Made by a program: the position numbers and the translations under genes
Shown here: positions 1-8,911 of the stretch, in pieces
How the letters are laid out: each line of letters begins with the position of its first letter
Position numbering within the stretch: position 1 is the first letter of the stretch
Notes under the pieces: generated by a model
The model's input: only the letters and a program-made list of their open reading frames with translations
The model's database searches: none
What the model was told of the DNA's origin: nothing
Assembly (NCBI GenBank): GCA_910592205.1
Contig: CAJVPJ010000630.1
Location: 1-20,401 of the forward strand
Reading direction: 5' to 3'
Length of the DNA stretch: 20,401 nucleotides
Source: Paraglomus occultum
Taxonomy: Eukaryota; Glomeromycota; Glomeromycetes; Paraglomerales; Paraglomeraceae

Positions 1-985
1 CAACTCGCTAATTCTTAGCGTTGTTTCCTTCTTAGGTATTGGTTCATGTGTTACACCAGTTATTGCGCACTAAAACTTGACCGATCACAACAAATTCATT
101 ATTTGTTAAGCCATGAGACTGATTTCACGTCACATGATTTGTTAATAAAATACTGTAATTGTACATTTTATACAAAAAAGATACTGTTATTTTGACATTT
201 CACACACTCATGCTGTTCCATCTTATTGCAATCTTATTGTTACCACGTATATATAATAAAATAATATTATTCACACATTCGTGTGCTCATTTACGCTTGC
301 GTTCCACCACCATATAATTATGAAACACAGTAACTATGTATTCCATTACACAAATTAATAGTACTTTCGGATTACCTATACTACCCCACCCATCTAGAAG
401 AAGTTGATACGCCAATATGTTATAATGCTGAAATTCATTCACACACTTGGAATGAATTGACTCACAAAAGTCTACATTTTATTGAAACATGTATGCAGAC
501 AACAAAGTTTACTAGTCGTCAGTTTCGACTAATAATAATAATGCAAATTTTCATATGCTTTGGCCTAATCAAGTGATCTTAAACCCAATAATTATTTTAG
601 TCGTAACCTTTTTTTAAAGGCGTACAAGCAGAGAATTTAAAGAAGATCATGATACATTATCTCTTTAATGATATAGAACATTTATGTGATCAAGAATGGA
701 TGTATATTTATTTGTTAGACGGTTTTGCGAAAATGGGTAGTTGTGATTTGAGGTCGAAATCGCTTTGTGTTTGATATGTACTTGGTGAATTCTATTGTAC
801 GAATACGTATATCCGATGCCCATCGTATTTCAAAGAGCTGTCTGTCTAAGTCGTACAGTAATATTAAAGTTCCCCTATTTTAGTAAAAACAAACTCAAAA
901 AATTGGTTTTTTTATATTAACGTACAGTTAACATTTTGAAATCAACTGTACAATAAGATGTTAAAGTAATTATTTATGCAGATCA
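1..985. other. AT-rich intergenic sequence with no recognised gene
   Basis: No open frame with coding character was found on either strand. The stretch is AT-rich, with short A/T runs. Around 210-260 a 'TCTTATTGTTACC' plus 'GTATAT' passage resembles the sequence near 19860-19880 upstream of gene 5. This hints that the flank of gene 1 is a diverged relative of the flanks of genes 3 and 5, but the similarity is short. Confidence 0.5.
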
Positions 986-990
986 AATTT

Positions 991-1050
991 GTATATAAGA
1001 CGCATTCCCCCTACCATTCCGGCTGATGATTGTCGCTGAATATAAATATA
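991..1050 (+). promoter_or_regulatory. candidate core promoter of gene 1 (two TATA-like boxes)
   Basis: A TATATAA box lies at 992-998 and is followed by a pyrimidine-rich stretch (CCCCCTACC). Genes 3 and 5 have the same layout: TATATAAAA followed by a C/T-rich run just before the start codon. A second TATAAATATA lies at 1041-1050. The distance to the start codon at 1208 is 160-210 nt, longer than for genes 3 and 5 (about 50 nt), so the leader may be longer or contain an intron. Confidence 0.4.
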
Positions 1051-1207
1051 AAAGTTCTTTTAATAGTGCTTTCTTTCTCTTCCTCCTAATACTCATAACA
1101 TTGATACATACACTACCATCAACGGGAAAAGTATTATAATTATTCGACTAACAATCGCAAATTCTTGACCTAATATTCTGCATTCTCCTCCTATGACGTT
1201 GAATATG

Positions 1208-1834
1208 ATGAGCGAACCTAACAACAATTATGTCCGACTCTATAACGCCGCCAGTCAATTGGAGAACTTTAATTCTGATCAAATGGCTACTAATTCACAA
1301 ATCCAATCTTACGCTCAAGATTTCCGTTCTCACACTGCCCATTTTCTTCCCCATGATAATGTCAAGATTTTGTCCACAAATGCTGATTTCCCAGGCCAAG
1401 TGCTTAATTTACCAGTCCAGCCTTATGCTCAAGACGTTCGTTCTCATGCTACCTCTTTGCCTCTTCATAGTAATGTCCATATGAATACTATGCACTACGG
1501 AAATATTGGAAATCGTATAAACTTATCTCCCTCAGCCTCTTATTACGGACCGGTTCCGGACGTTGATGTCTCCATAACTGAGCAGTTAAATACACCGAAT
1601 TGTAATAAAATTGAAACTCAGAAAAAAGGCTCATGTCCGCTCTGTGGCTCCTCCAACGGAAATTTCGGTACGATCAAAAGTATTGCGCATACTTTTACGC
1701 AAATGCGCACGCAAGCTAACGTACTCAACGAGCCCGAATATGTGATTACAAGAGAAGTGCGAATCCAATTGGTGATAGGCAGGGTACCGGCCAATGCTAG
1801 CTTTAGTCAAGTGTTAGCGTTAACTCAACAGTGA
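1208..1834 (+). CDS. gene 1: CPLCG-motif family protein, intact member
   Basis: This is an uninterrupted frame of 208 residues from the ATG at 1208. In-frame ATGs also lie at 1193 and 1205; 1208 is chosen because the next residues (SEPNNN) match the start of gene 4 (MSEPNNINN). I do not recognise the family. The protein is rich in Ser, Asn, Gln and His, with no signal peptide or membrane helix. Two degenerate repeats are visible, YAQDFRSHTAHFLPHDNV (residues 35-52) and YAQDVRSHATSLPLHSNV (73-90). CPLCGSSNG (C143, C146) could be half of a zinc-binding site, with a lone upstream Cys at 132. The C-terminus (EYVITREVRIQLVIGRVP) aligns with gene 3. It is the only family copy in the window with no visible break, so it is the best candidate for a functional member. 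It is convergent with gene 2. Confidence 0.75.
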   Translation: MSEPNNNYVRLYNAASQLENFNSDQMATNSQIQSYAQDFRSHTAHFLPHDNVKILSTNADFPGQVLNLPVQPYAQDVRSHATSLPLHSNVHMNTMHYGNIGNRINLSPSASYYGPVPDVDVSITEQLNTPNCNKIETQKKGSCPLCGSSNGNFGTIKSIAHTFTQMRTQANVLNEPEYVITREVRIQLVIGRVPANASFSQVLALTQQ

Positions 1835-3093
1835 GATGCATAGATGATCGACATCTGAAAAATTGAGGCTCTAAAGAATGCGACTTAATTACTAATGAAT
1901 GCATATCTTCTAGTATTAGATGACGGGAATCTTTTGGTGGCACTTTATATTAGTACCATTCTTATGAGGTTTATTGAACTTCAATAGTGTTAAATTACTT
2001 TCTTGACGGTATAAAGAGATTTTAATTAGGAAAAATTAGATATCGGTATAAAAAGGGTTACTGTAGTAAAGCATTTGCAGGCTCTCAATTTGACATTATT
2101 TTCAGCCATCATTTTAAGGCCATTTCACTAGCAGCTATTTTATTATTTACTTACTTACTTATTTATTTATTAGAAACTTATACTTTACATCAAAGAACGT
2201 CTTTGCGACAAGTGTAGTTAAATAAATAATTCACTTACGACGCCGCATTTTTACAGACAGTTTATCCAATTGGCATTACCGTTAAAAGCAGTGATGTATG
2301 TAACACAATTTGCTTTTGCTTGAACCGCTTGAGCTTGCATAACTAATTATACGGAAAACGATCTACTGTTGAAATAGGTAAAAGTCAGTTGCTTTCAAAT
2401 TGAACGTTGTTAGTTAAGAAATCACTAGTGATTGATTTTCTTTCACTCTACCGTAATATAGTCATTGCGATTAATGATATTATCCACATTCCTTCAATTC
2501 GTGGGCAATGATATTTCTCTTTGTTTTGATAAAAATTATTATCACGCAGATACCATTCACGATATAACCTGCTCAGATCGTCGACAGCAGGCGGGAGAGC
2601 AAGTAAATGTTGTTGCGAAAAAGACGGATTTATGTAAATAAATACGATTTTTCTTTACGAAATACTTTCCGAGTTGTTGTAAAGGATAAGAAGTAGTCTT
2701 GAAAATATTAATATTATAATAACAGCGGGTCAAGAAAGTAATAAACTAAGCGCTTTGTACCGAGGGCTTTTCGCCAGTCTACGCAGAAACTAACCACTTT
2801 CAATTCTATTTGGTAAAGAGAACAGCAGCGGAGTAACCGTCTCTAATATATATTGATAACGAATGTGGTAAAAAGAGAAAGCCTATCGTTGGGTACGGCC
2901 TAACCATTTTAAGCTTGATACTTGCGGTAACCATTACATTTGGTCTCAATAGTAATAGGTTTTATTAAGTATCATCTACGCAACAGAGATTTTACATGTC
3001 AAAGTTAATTTAATATAATGACTATAACAATGAAGATATATTTGAATACAAAAAAGCCTTGTTACTTTAAGACATGATATATAATTTACTTTC
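1835..3093. other. intergenic region between the 3' ends of genes 1 and 2
   Basis: No coding frame was recognised. The stretch contains a tetranucleotide tract (2146-2172), AATAAA-like sites, and otherwise AT-rich sequence. It bears no obvious resemblance to the much longer interval between the convergent genes 3 and 4, so the gene-3/gene-4 interval was built independently. Confidence 0.5.
2146..2172. repeat. TTAC/TTAT tetranucleotide microsatellite
   Basis: About three TTAC units are followed by about three TTAT units (TTACTTACTTAC then TTATTTATTTAT). It is a simple tandem repeat in non-coding sequence. Confidence 0.8.
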
Positions 3094-3657
3094 TCACATT
3101 CGAGTTAGAGCTAACATTTCGCCAACGCTCGAAGCAGCTGATATTCTGCCTACCATTGATTGAGTTCGCTCTTCTCTCATAATAATGTACTCGTTGCTCG
3201 TGGGTATTGGTGTATGAAACATATGTATTGTTGGCTGTACCGAAATGTTGGCTATCAGTCAGACCGTTGTTCGTCATGTCAGAATATGGTACAGAAAGTG
3301 TCTGAAAAGACGTTGGTATCGGACAAGGACCATTTGTATGGGTTTCGACTTGACCGCAAAGAGGTGTATCCAACTGACATTCATCGTGTCAACGTTACTC
3401 TGATGAATATCTTCGGGAAAGTTGTCTTGATACAATGCATAGTTTCCTGTATAAGTTCCGCCATCCTTATAGTCCATACTGTTCGTTGGCGTCGCATCGA
3501 CATAATCGAAAAGAGAAGAGGAGGTAGCAGACGGAAGAAAATCTTGAATACGAGATTGGGATTGTAAATCAACAGACGTTTGAATTGGAGAGTTGGTATC
3601 CCCAAAACCAAAATTCTCTGGGTAAGATAATTGACAGACATAATAACCGTATAAATT
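3094..3657 (-). pseudogene. gene 2: broken second-subtype family member (start lost, two frame changes)
   Basis: Read on the minus strand, this matches gene 4 and, at its end, genes 1 and 3. The N-terminal part (GYYVCQLSYPENFGFGD, then NSPIQT) aligns with gene 4. The roughly 28 nt that hold MSEPNNINN in gene 4 are deleted here, and two stop codons lie just upstream, so no family start codon remains. The first frame runs through a unique stretch (MDYKDGGTYTGNYALYQDNF) and ends at ...RHFLYHILT. A second frame carries QVETHTNGPCPIPTSF, aligning with the ETQKKGSCPLCG region of gene 1 but lacking the second Cys. A third frame carries the family C-terminus (EYIIMREERTQSMVGR to LALTRM, stop at 3094-3096). 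It is divergent from gene 3. It could instead be a spliced gene, but no convincing introns join the frames. Confidence 0.65.
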
Positions 3658-3662
3658 TTATT

Positions 3663-3720
3663 AGTGGAAAAAACCACCATTACTCGCGCTCATAGGGGAG
3701 ATATAAATATATTATTAAAT
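3663..3720 (-). promoter_or_regulatory. conserved core-promoter block of gene 2
   Basis: The sequence upstream of gene 2 (TATA-like ATATTTATATCTCCCC on the minus strand, then CTATGAGCGCGAG and TAATGGTG) is almost identical to the block upstream of gene 4 at 15713-15771. A TATA-like element about 50 nt before the expected start codon suggests a core promoter. The promoter outlived the deletion of the start codon. Confidence 0.5.
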
Positions 3721-3799
3721 TGACATACTATTGGTCCTCGTTAAAAACAAGCAACGAAAAGGTATTTTCGTGCAGATATATGTTACACGTGTATAATAT

Positions 3800-4075
3800 G
3801 AGTAGGGTTGCTTTATTCACTGTTGTTATTTATTTCCCTTACCCTCCAGATTTACACGTGGTTAATAGGGTTAATAGGTATCAAGAGTTAATAGTATGTT
3901 GTGCGGATATCTTATCTGCGAAAACTGTGTGTGCACAATGGCGTAATCATTCATTGCATTTCCTGTTCTGCCTAAAAATGGAAAATTTTTTCCAAGCTTG
4001 TTTGTTTAGGCCAATACCAATCACAAACAAGTACCCGCAATATCTGAAATACAGTCTCCGTCTTATATTTCGGGT
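3800..4075. other. block A-specific segment replacing block B sequence
   Basis: Between shared 'CACGTGTATAATATGAGTA' and shared 'CTCCGTCTTATATTTCGGGT', block A carries about 260 bp that do not align with the roughly 80 bp at the same place in block B. A frame crosses it from 3720, but it has no counterpart in block B and no recognisable motif, so it is not called as a gene. No terminal repeats or target-site duplication were seen. Confidence 0.5.
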
Positions 4076-4338
4076 TACAACAATTCCCATTCCCCCCTTC
4101 TGATTTTCAAATTGTTAAAAGATTTTGGCCAGCGAAAAGTTGTTCTCTGAATAAGCCGAAAAGTGAACGTTGGAAGCAAAGAATGTAAGTTGTATGGAAC
4201 GTTGGAGAAAAGACAATATGTAAGAACTTACATGCTATATGCGAAAAATTGTCTAATTCGGGAAACGTAATATTCGATCTAATGTGCTTGTATCAATAAT
4301 ATAAGTAACGAATGTCCCATATTCGCTTTCATATATAT

Positions 4339-4527
4339 TCAAGATAACCCGACATCGTCAGAAACGTTAACAGCAACCATCTGTGCCACAGCCAACAGCA
4401 GAGTCTGGGTCAAGTTCAAAGAAAAAGAAGAGAAAAACCAATAATTTGGTGATGATTTTGGAATTAGAGATTCAACAGAGTGTTGGGAGTGAAGAGAATT
4501 ATTGTAGTTGTGGGAATGAGAGTACAA
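4339..4527 (-). CDS. small hypothetical ORF, partly conserved between blocks
   Basis: The minus-strand frame gives about 62 residues with a Ser/His/Asn/Tyr-rich start (YSHSHNYNNSLHS) and the end LAVAQMVAVNVSDDVGLS. No ATG begins it; the frame stays open upstream to about 4625, and 4527 is a TTG. In block B the last 17 or so residues are conserved (stop at 16291-16293), but single-base and larger indels break the upstream frame. Conservation of the end argues weakly for coding; the breaks argue against it. It is not recognised and could be a relic. Confidence 0.25.
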   Translation of the reverse strand: MYSHSHNYNNSLHSQHSVESLIPKSSPNYWFFSSFSLNLTQTLLLAVAQMVAVNVSDDVGLS

Positions 4528-4782
4528 TGTGACATAGAGAGTAACGTCGGAATATAAGAAAAAGGGAACAAAAAGAGCATGGTAAAAATGGCCGAAACAT
4601 TGATTTGTGGGTGTTATTATTATTTACCGCTCACTTCCTTCTTACAATTGAAACAATAAATTAGAAGTTTTAGGATGCCGAATTGTGGACACAGTAAATC
4701 TTCTGAACATAAATGTGCTTTTTCATATTGTAGAGTCGGTTGATTAACTGATTATGGAGTTACATAGTAGTTCGAACAAATG

Positions 4783-4913
4783 GTAAGAGTTTTTATTAGC
4801 ATACAAGAATTACTATGTGTCAGCACAGTTATTATTGTTAGAGGTAATTTAAAACTCGTCAAAATCCCTTTGCCCTTCATTCTCACATATGATTTTATCT
4901 TTTACTTATCTAG
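4783..4913 (+). other. predicted intron in block A (GTAAGA...TTATCTAG)
   Basis: The sequence ACAAATG|GTAAGAG ends in TTTTACTTATCTAG, and the same donor and acceptor are kept in block B (16735-16862). The length is 131 nt here and 128 nt there. In this copy the exon before the donor carries an in-frame stop caused by an 8-nt deletion. The whole intron is also readable as an open frame starting at the ATG of 4780, so read-through is possible. Confidence 0.4.
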
Positions 4914-5064
4914 GGCAAGGATCAGAACTTCGTCAAACGACCAAACAAATCATCCAGACAAACAGCGAGCGCATGCCAAAAAATCTTCAGATAATAATAC
5001 AACGATAAGCGCTATAACCGATACAAAGATATTTGATTTACAGAGAAGCAGCAGGGAGAAGTGA
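4914..5064 (+). pseudogene. exon-like end of an unrecognised gene, block A copy
   Basis: The end KKSSDNNTTIS...DLQRSSREK with a TGA stop is shared with block B (16863-16994). Upstream of it this copy has an 11-nt insertion and a 1-nt loss relative to B, which change the frame of the first 20 or so residues. The reading NHPDKQRAHAKKSSDNN is the frame open here. The function is unknown. This copy is probably non-functional, or else uses the unspliced frame from 4780. Confidence 0.35.
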
Positions 5065-5221
5065 TTTTATCATTTGAATGTGGGTTATTATTCTCAATTA
5101 TTGCTCTTACGAGCGTGGATTATATATAGATAATTTCATTTCGTCAGATCATTATCAATTAGTTGCATCACCGACTCACGCCCCGTACCCAATTTAATAT
5201 TGTTCCTTTCTTCCATCGTTT

Positions 5222-5425
5222 AGTCGCAAAGTAGTAGAACTCCGACAAATGCAAAAAAGTAAAATTTGCTGGGAAAGAACTCTAACGACTATCCGAACGA
5301 ACGTCCTTTTGGAACTGGCGCACAAAGATTGCAGCAATCAGCTAGACGAAAAGCCGAATTGGATATAGATGGTTGAAGGTTACTTCAGATGAAGGGGGAA
5401 GGAGGCGGACGGAGAAGACTGACGT
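5222..5425 (+). pseudogene. exon-like segment, block A copy, frame broken
   Basis: This aligns with the open segment at 17165-17446 in block B. A pyrimidine tract ending in TTTAG precedes it, resembling a 3' splice site. A one-base loss after AATGCAAAAAAG gives an immediate TAA in the frame that is open in block B, and further indels follow. It is not recognised, and the block B copy is the more informative one. Confidence 0.35.
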
Positions 5426-5561
5426 ATCGAGTTACATATGTTGAAGTCGGCGGCCGAGCACTTCCTATTTAATCCTCGGATAAAGAATTCTACCCTTCGT
5501 GCCGAGCGCACCGGAAAGTTGAACCAATCTCAAAATCAAATATTACGGAAATCACGGCCGA

Positions 5562-5640
5562 TTGGCGAGAGAAGAAAGGTGTGTAACGCCAATAATTGAA
5601 AGCCAACAGCTCCACCGAATAAGGGGTTGGGCGTCGTATT
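5562..5640 (+). other. exon-like segment before a conserved intron, block A
   Basis: An open frame (AREERCVTPIIESQQLHRIR, then GWASY) runs up to a GTAAGT donor at 5641. Block B has the same sequence with a one-base loss that brings a stop into the frame. The protein is not recognised. Confidence 0.3.
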
Positions 5641-5807
5641 GTAAGTTTCTTGTAATGCAAGTTAATTGGGGTGTTGCGGGAGCTTGGTGGATTGTTGCTA
5701 GCGATTTAGATATACGTTATCAGACTGGGGCAAATTTATGCTGTACGCGCATGTTATTTCTAATGTCCACTCTCGTCACTGCAACTTCACTTTCGGACCT
5801 TTTTCAG
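5641..5807 (+). other. predicted intron, block A (GTAAGT...TTTTTCAG)
   Basis: A canonical GTAAGT donor and a CCTTTTTCAG acceptor enclose 167 nt. The block B counterpart (17717-17883) keeps both splice sites and is also 167 nt long, although the interior carries several compensating insertions and deletions. A CTAAT near 5761 could serve as the branch site. Confidence 0.45.
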
Positions 5808-5937
5808 GTACGGATCCAAATCGGTCTCTTCTCGGGGCCGAAAGGAACAAGAATTAAAAATGCAAGACGTTGAAGCCACGGTGAAACAAAGAACGTATCA
5901 GACGGAAAAGAGACAAGACTTGAGTATGAATGTTTGA
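5808..5937 (+). pseudogene. exon-like segment after the conserved intron, block A
   Basis: One frame reads YGSKSVSSRGRKEQELKMQD and continues to EKRQDLSMNV before a TGA at about 5935. In block B a one-base difference and a 16-nt difference move the frame, so the two copies do not encode the same product. The composition (Lys/Arg/Glu/Gln-rich) looks coding, but the copies disagree, which suggests decay. Confidence 0.3.
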
Positions 5938-6010
5938 AGAACCTTGTCTCGAAGTTCCTGGAGAGTGGTGCTGGAGAGAGAAGAAACAGTTCAAGAGAAA
6001 GTGTTTTAGT

Positions 6011-6300
6011 GAAGGAAATCAGAGGTTGCTGAGATAGTTACATGTGACAAACCTTTTTGAAACCCTCCCCCGTCCATGTAGAATTTTTCTCTATTTGAAC
6101 CGGTCTGCCGGTTTACACAGGTTTGGCCTGTATTATCTTTTGTAGAGTGCAGGATTAAGGGTTAGCTTTCATATGTTCACATAAAATTCCTTTTTGGTGA
6201 TGCTATTAAGGTCAATGCTGCTTCATTTGTTTACATAATCTTGCTGAGAAGTTTATTATTTGAGTTGATAGGGTAAGTAGCAAAAAATGGGAGGCTTTTG
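6011..6300. other. block A-specific 290-bp segment with two hairpins
   Basis: Block B joins the flanking sequences directly at about 18082. The segment contains two adjacent short hairpins, AACCGG-TCTG-CCGGTT (6098-6113) and ACAGG-TTTGG-CCTGT (6117-6131). No terminal inverted repeats, target-site duplication or coding frame were seen. It may be an insertion in A or a deletion in B. Confidence 0.55.
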
Positions 6301-6833
6301 AATAAATCAACATACTTTACTTGGCGCCCTTTGATTAGAGAGAAATGAGAACGAGAATGTGAAGACTGGCATAGTAACAATATTCGCATTCATTGCTAAT
6401 TATCATCAACTTGAGTATTTCAACTATTAGGCTTAGCGCAAAATCATGAGTTAGTATTAGATATATTATGTGGAATTTAATGCATACTGAAAATCGCTTG
6501 CACCAAGCCTTCATTCCTGCGCTACGTGATAATGGGAGATTTAAATACTTTATTCACTCCTACACACCGTAGCTTGCTCCAACTACATTTATACTTGCAC
6601 AAACAATTTATCATTTTCATTATACTCTTTATATATTCATATACAAACTACTAAACCATTCATTCTCTCATATGTTTCCGCAACGTACCGAGAAACTAAT
6701 TCAGCATTAGCATTATCGTATCCCCCGGGAAGTCAACAGCATATCGTACCGGTTGGGGCTTTTTCCCGTTTCAGGATTTGGCAACTCAAGGAATTTCGTT
6801 CGAAAGTTGCAATAAAATAAAAACTCATTAATA

Positions 6834-6964
6834 TTAAGGGACTTCCCCGGATGTACGTATCCGGACTAAAATCTTTTTCTTCGAGTTAGCGGCAAAGTCG
6901 CCAAAGGTGCCCTTATTCGTCTCCAAGGACTCGTTATCAGCTGATGGTAGCGGTCTAATTATGT
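6834..6964 (-). other. conserved minus-strand coding-like segment, block A
   Basis: The frame IRPLPSADNESLETNKGTFG followed by DFAANS is shared with block B (18665-18770). The last part differs by one base lost and one gained nearby, which restores the frame (SKKKILVRI here, SEEKDLVRI in B). An AATTAG just before the segment could be a 3' splice site. The acidic, balanced composition looks coding, but there is no start codon in the shared part and no recognised domain. Confidence 0.35.
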
Positions 6965-7127
6965 CGATTGGAGCACCGGTAGAACAATAACAGTTGCGAA
7001 ATTTTTCATTGGGAAAATTAACAAAATGAACCAAAATAAATGATGGTAAATAAACACACGAGCCATTCCCCAACAATTATTCCCCGACGATTCCTTCCGA
7101 AGTTTTCTTGTGTCGATGTTAACAAAT

Positions 7128-7311
7128 ATCAAACGGAGATGACTGACCGTAAAAGCAAACGTTATACGCCTATAAATCTGCCTCTTTGACTCTAACAAAT
7201 CTCAAACTTCTCTTATATGTCGGTATGCAGCATTTCGTATTTGTTGAATCAGACGAGACGTATCAATAAGAACAGTCTTTATTGAAGAATATTTGTCTCG
7301 CATAAGTACAC
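7128..7311. repeat. segment inverted relative to block B
   Basis: The reverse complement of this segment matches 18836-19013, with about 90% identity by eye and small indels, while flanking sequence on both sides aligns directly. Short inverted matches (ATCAA at 7128, TTGAT at 7344) lie near the ends. No coding frame is convincingly shared. Confidence 0.8.
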
Positions 7312-8337
7312 TTTAACAAATCATCACTGCAACAAATGCACACTTGATGAAAATCAATAAATCGCACCTAAGACTTATTATTCGAATGCTATCATTAATG
7401 CAAGAAAGAGTGGATGAGTAGCAGAAAGTTTAGAAGTGATATACGGCACGCATACCGGTATCGTTAGCTGGTATTAATTTTATTATTATTTCAATAACAT
7501 TTTTACGCAAACTTTCTTAAGTAAAATAAACAATGATAAATCTCAGGATTTTTGTCACAAATTATTGGTCGGGAAATTAGAAGATAGTCTTTTCTTCAGG
7601 TTTAAGAGCTCCCCCATGATAATTTGAGTATTCTTTCCCAAATTCAATAAGAGATATTTTTGTTCATCACCGTTAGGCTGGTTGAGCAGTCAATAACTAG
7701 TGGTGATACAAACATAGCGTGACGTTACGAAATCGACGCAACAATTCACTTTGATGACAAATACGTTTTGAGAACTCACTAACCGCAGTATCAAAGTCGT
7801 AGGTTACATTCGGTGAAGTCATTTCATTGTTGCGTACACACCGAATATCTACAGCCTATTACAAATAAATGCATAAGTTTATTTAAATGTGATTCGATAG
7901 TGCATGAATAATATTAACCAATCGTCCATGCCAACAATACTGTAAAGAGTATAGATACTTAAGAATGTTAATCATTGCAAATGTGAGTGAGTTTTTGAGT
8001 GAACAATAGACGTTTTATCTATCTCTTCATTATACTTAAATAATATAATAATAATAATTGGCCCGGGGCGGATAATTTGATGTGCTGTAGCCACTTAAAA
8101 CCTTTCTGGCAATCATTGGTGGTGCGCAACATGGAGTCTTACTGTATTTATTACTTTTGGCAAGGGTGGTGTACGTGCCCGTTTGGTTACTTTCGAAAAG
8201 TATTTTGTCTTGTCATTCAGCATTTTCTCCGTACCTTCCTTCGTCGGACTGTGGAACATTGATTTGGTCCTCGCTTGATTTTGATCAATCTTATTGCAGC
8301 TGGTACGAAGTAATTTGGTAGGCCCGCCTGTTTCCAA

Positions 8338-8354
8338 GTAGGAAAGTGCATTGA
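8338..8354 (+). repeat. 17-bp direct repeat, copy 1
   Basis: GTAGGAAAGTGCATTGA occurs here and again at 8676-8692, 338 bp apart, inside the segment that is absent from block B. Confidence 0.75.
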
Positions 8355-8675
8355 GTTTTTGACGGCACACATGGGGTGACCCCTGATTTTCTGTGCTTTT
8401 ACAACCTAATAAAGTACATATTTCATAATAAATAAAATAACATAAATAGAATACATATAAACTTATATCATAAATCTAACTACTGTACATTTTATAGAAG
8501 GTTATTTACATAACGGGTTGACATCTCTCTGCTGAGAGGAAAATGGTTGTTTGCTCACTGTGGATCCAGAAAGCTCGGAGTAAAGCAGACAGCCAGATCT
8601 GTTCTAGATGGCCATCTGTCGCGGAGTTGTTGCTTGGTGGTCCTTTTACGGTAGTGTTCCAAAAGACTGAAGTAT

Positions 8676-8692
8676 GTAGGAAAGTGCATTGA
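8676..8692 (+). repeat. 17-bp direct repeat, copy 2
   Basis: This is an identical copy of the repeat at 8338-8354. It may reflect duplication within a transposon remnant. Confidence 0.75.
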
Positions 8693-8755
8693 TGCTTTGT
8701 TTGTTTGAGTAACATCTGTAATAGAAATTTAGCCAACATACGCACAGAACATGCG

Positions 8756-8911
8756 AATAAAATGATTCGTCAGTTTTATAAAGCATATATTTAAGTATTA
8801 TGAAAATATACAGTAATAATAAATAAGACTATAGTTGACAAATTCTCGTCGATTTATATAAAAAGCCTTCAGAAAACCTTTTCCCACTCCGTCTACAAAT
8901 ACATTAGTACA
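8756..8911 (+). promoter_or_regulatory. upstream region and TATA box of gene 3
   Basis: Alignment with the region before gene 5 resumes at 8756 (20126 in the other copy) and runs into the coding sequence. A TTTATATAAAA box at 8853-8863 is followed by AAGCCTTC, a C/T-rich run, CCGTCTACAAATACATTAG and the start codon. The near-identity with 20224-20280 marks this as the shared core promoter and short leader. Confidence 0.6.

Larger units (their letters stand above)
3094..8085. repeat. segmental duplication, block A
   Basis: This stretch aligns along most of its length with 14885-19792 in the same orientation, with many near-identical runs (for example around 4100-5200 against 16000-17150). Differences are local: 3805-4070 is replaced by unrelated sequence at 15860-15985; about 290 bp at 6011-6300 are absent from B; about 150 bp at 17395-17547 in B are absent from A; 7128-7311 is inverted in B; and 7530-7735 does not align with 19245-19430. 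The block spans gene 2, its promoter and the intergenic DNA leading towards gene 3. Confidence 0.85.
8086..8755 (-). mobile_element. block A-specific segment, possible degenerate DNA transposon
   Basis: The copies stop aligning here: block A has about 670 bp against about 330 unrelated bp in block B (19793-20126). On the minus strand, CAGGGGTCACCCC starting at 8382 resembles hAT-type terminal sequence, and CCGGGGCGGAT at 8063 is weakly similar. A minus-strand frame (8745-8506) ends IFLSAERC after a region that in a neighbouring frame reads FTPSFLDPQ, reminiscent of the DPRFK...FLS passage of hAT transposases. A second minus frame (8370-8113) is lysine-rich and unrecognised. No matching target-site duplication was found, so the assignment is weak. 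Confidence 0.25.

Noticed and set aside
3860-3885. Telomere-like GGTTAATAGGGTTAATAGG
   Set aside because: Only two imperfect units, without TTAGGG tandem repetition. This is chance in AT-rich DNA.
4780-5064. Single 94-codon ORF as an intact unspliced gene
   Set aside because: Its first half is the predicted intron with conserved donor and acceptor, and in block B the same unspliced frame stops early at GTG-free TCG TGA just after the acceptor. Kept only as an alternative reading.
6959-7198. Minus-strand 79-codon frame across the inverted segment
   Set aside because: It spans the inversion breakpoint and is not maintained in block B; the composition is hydrophobic and typical of chance frames in AT-rich DNA.
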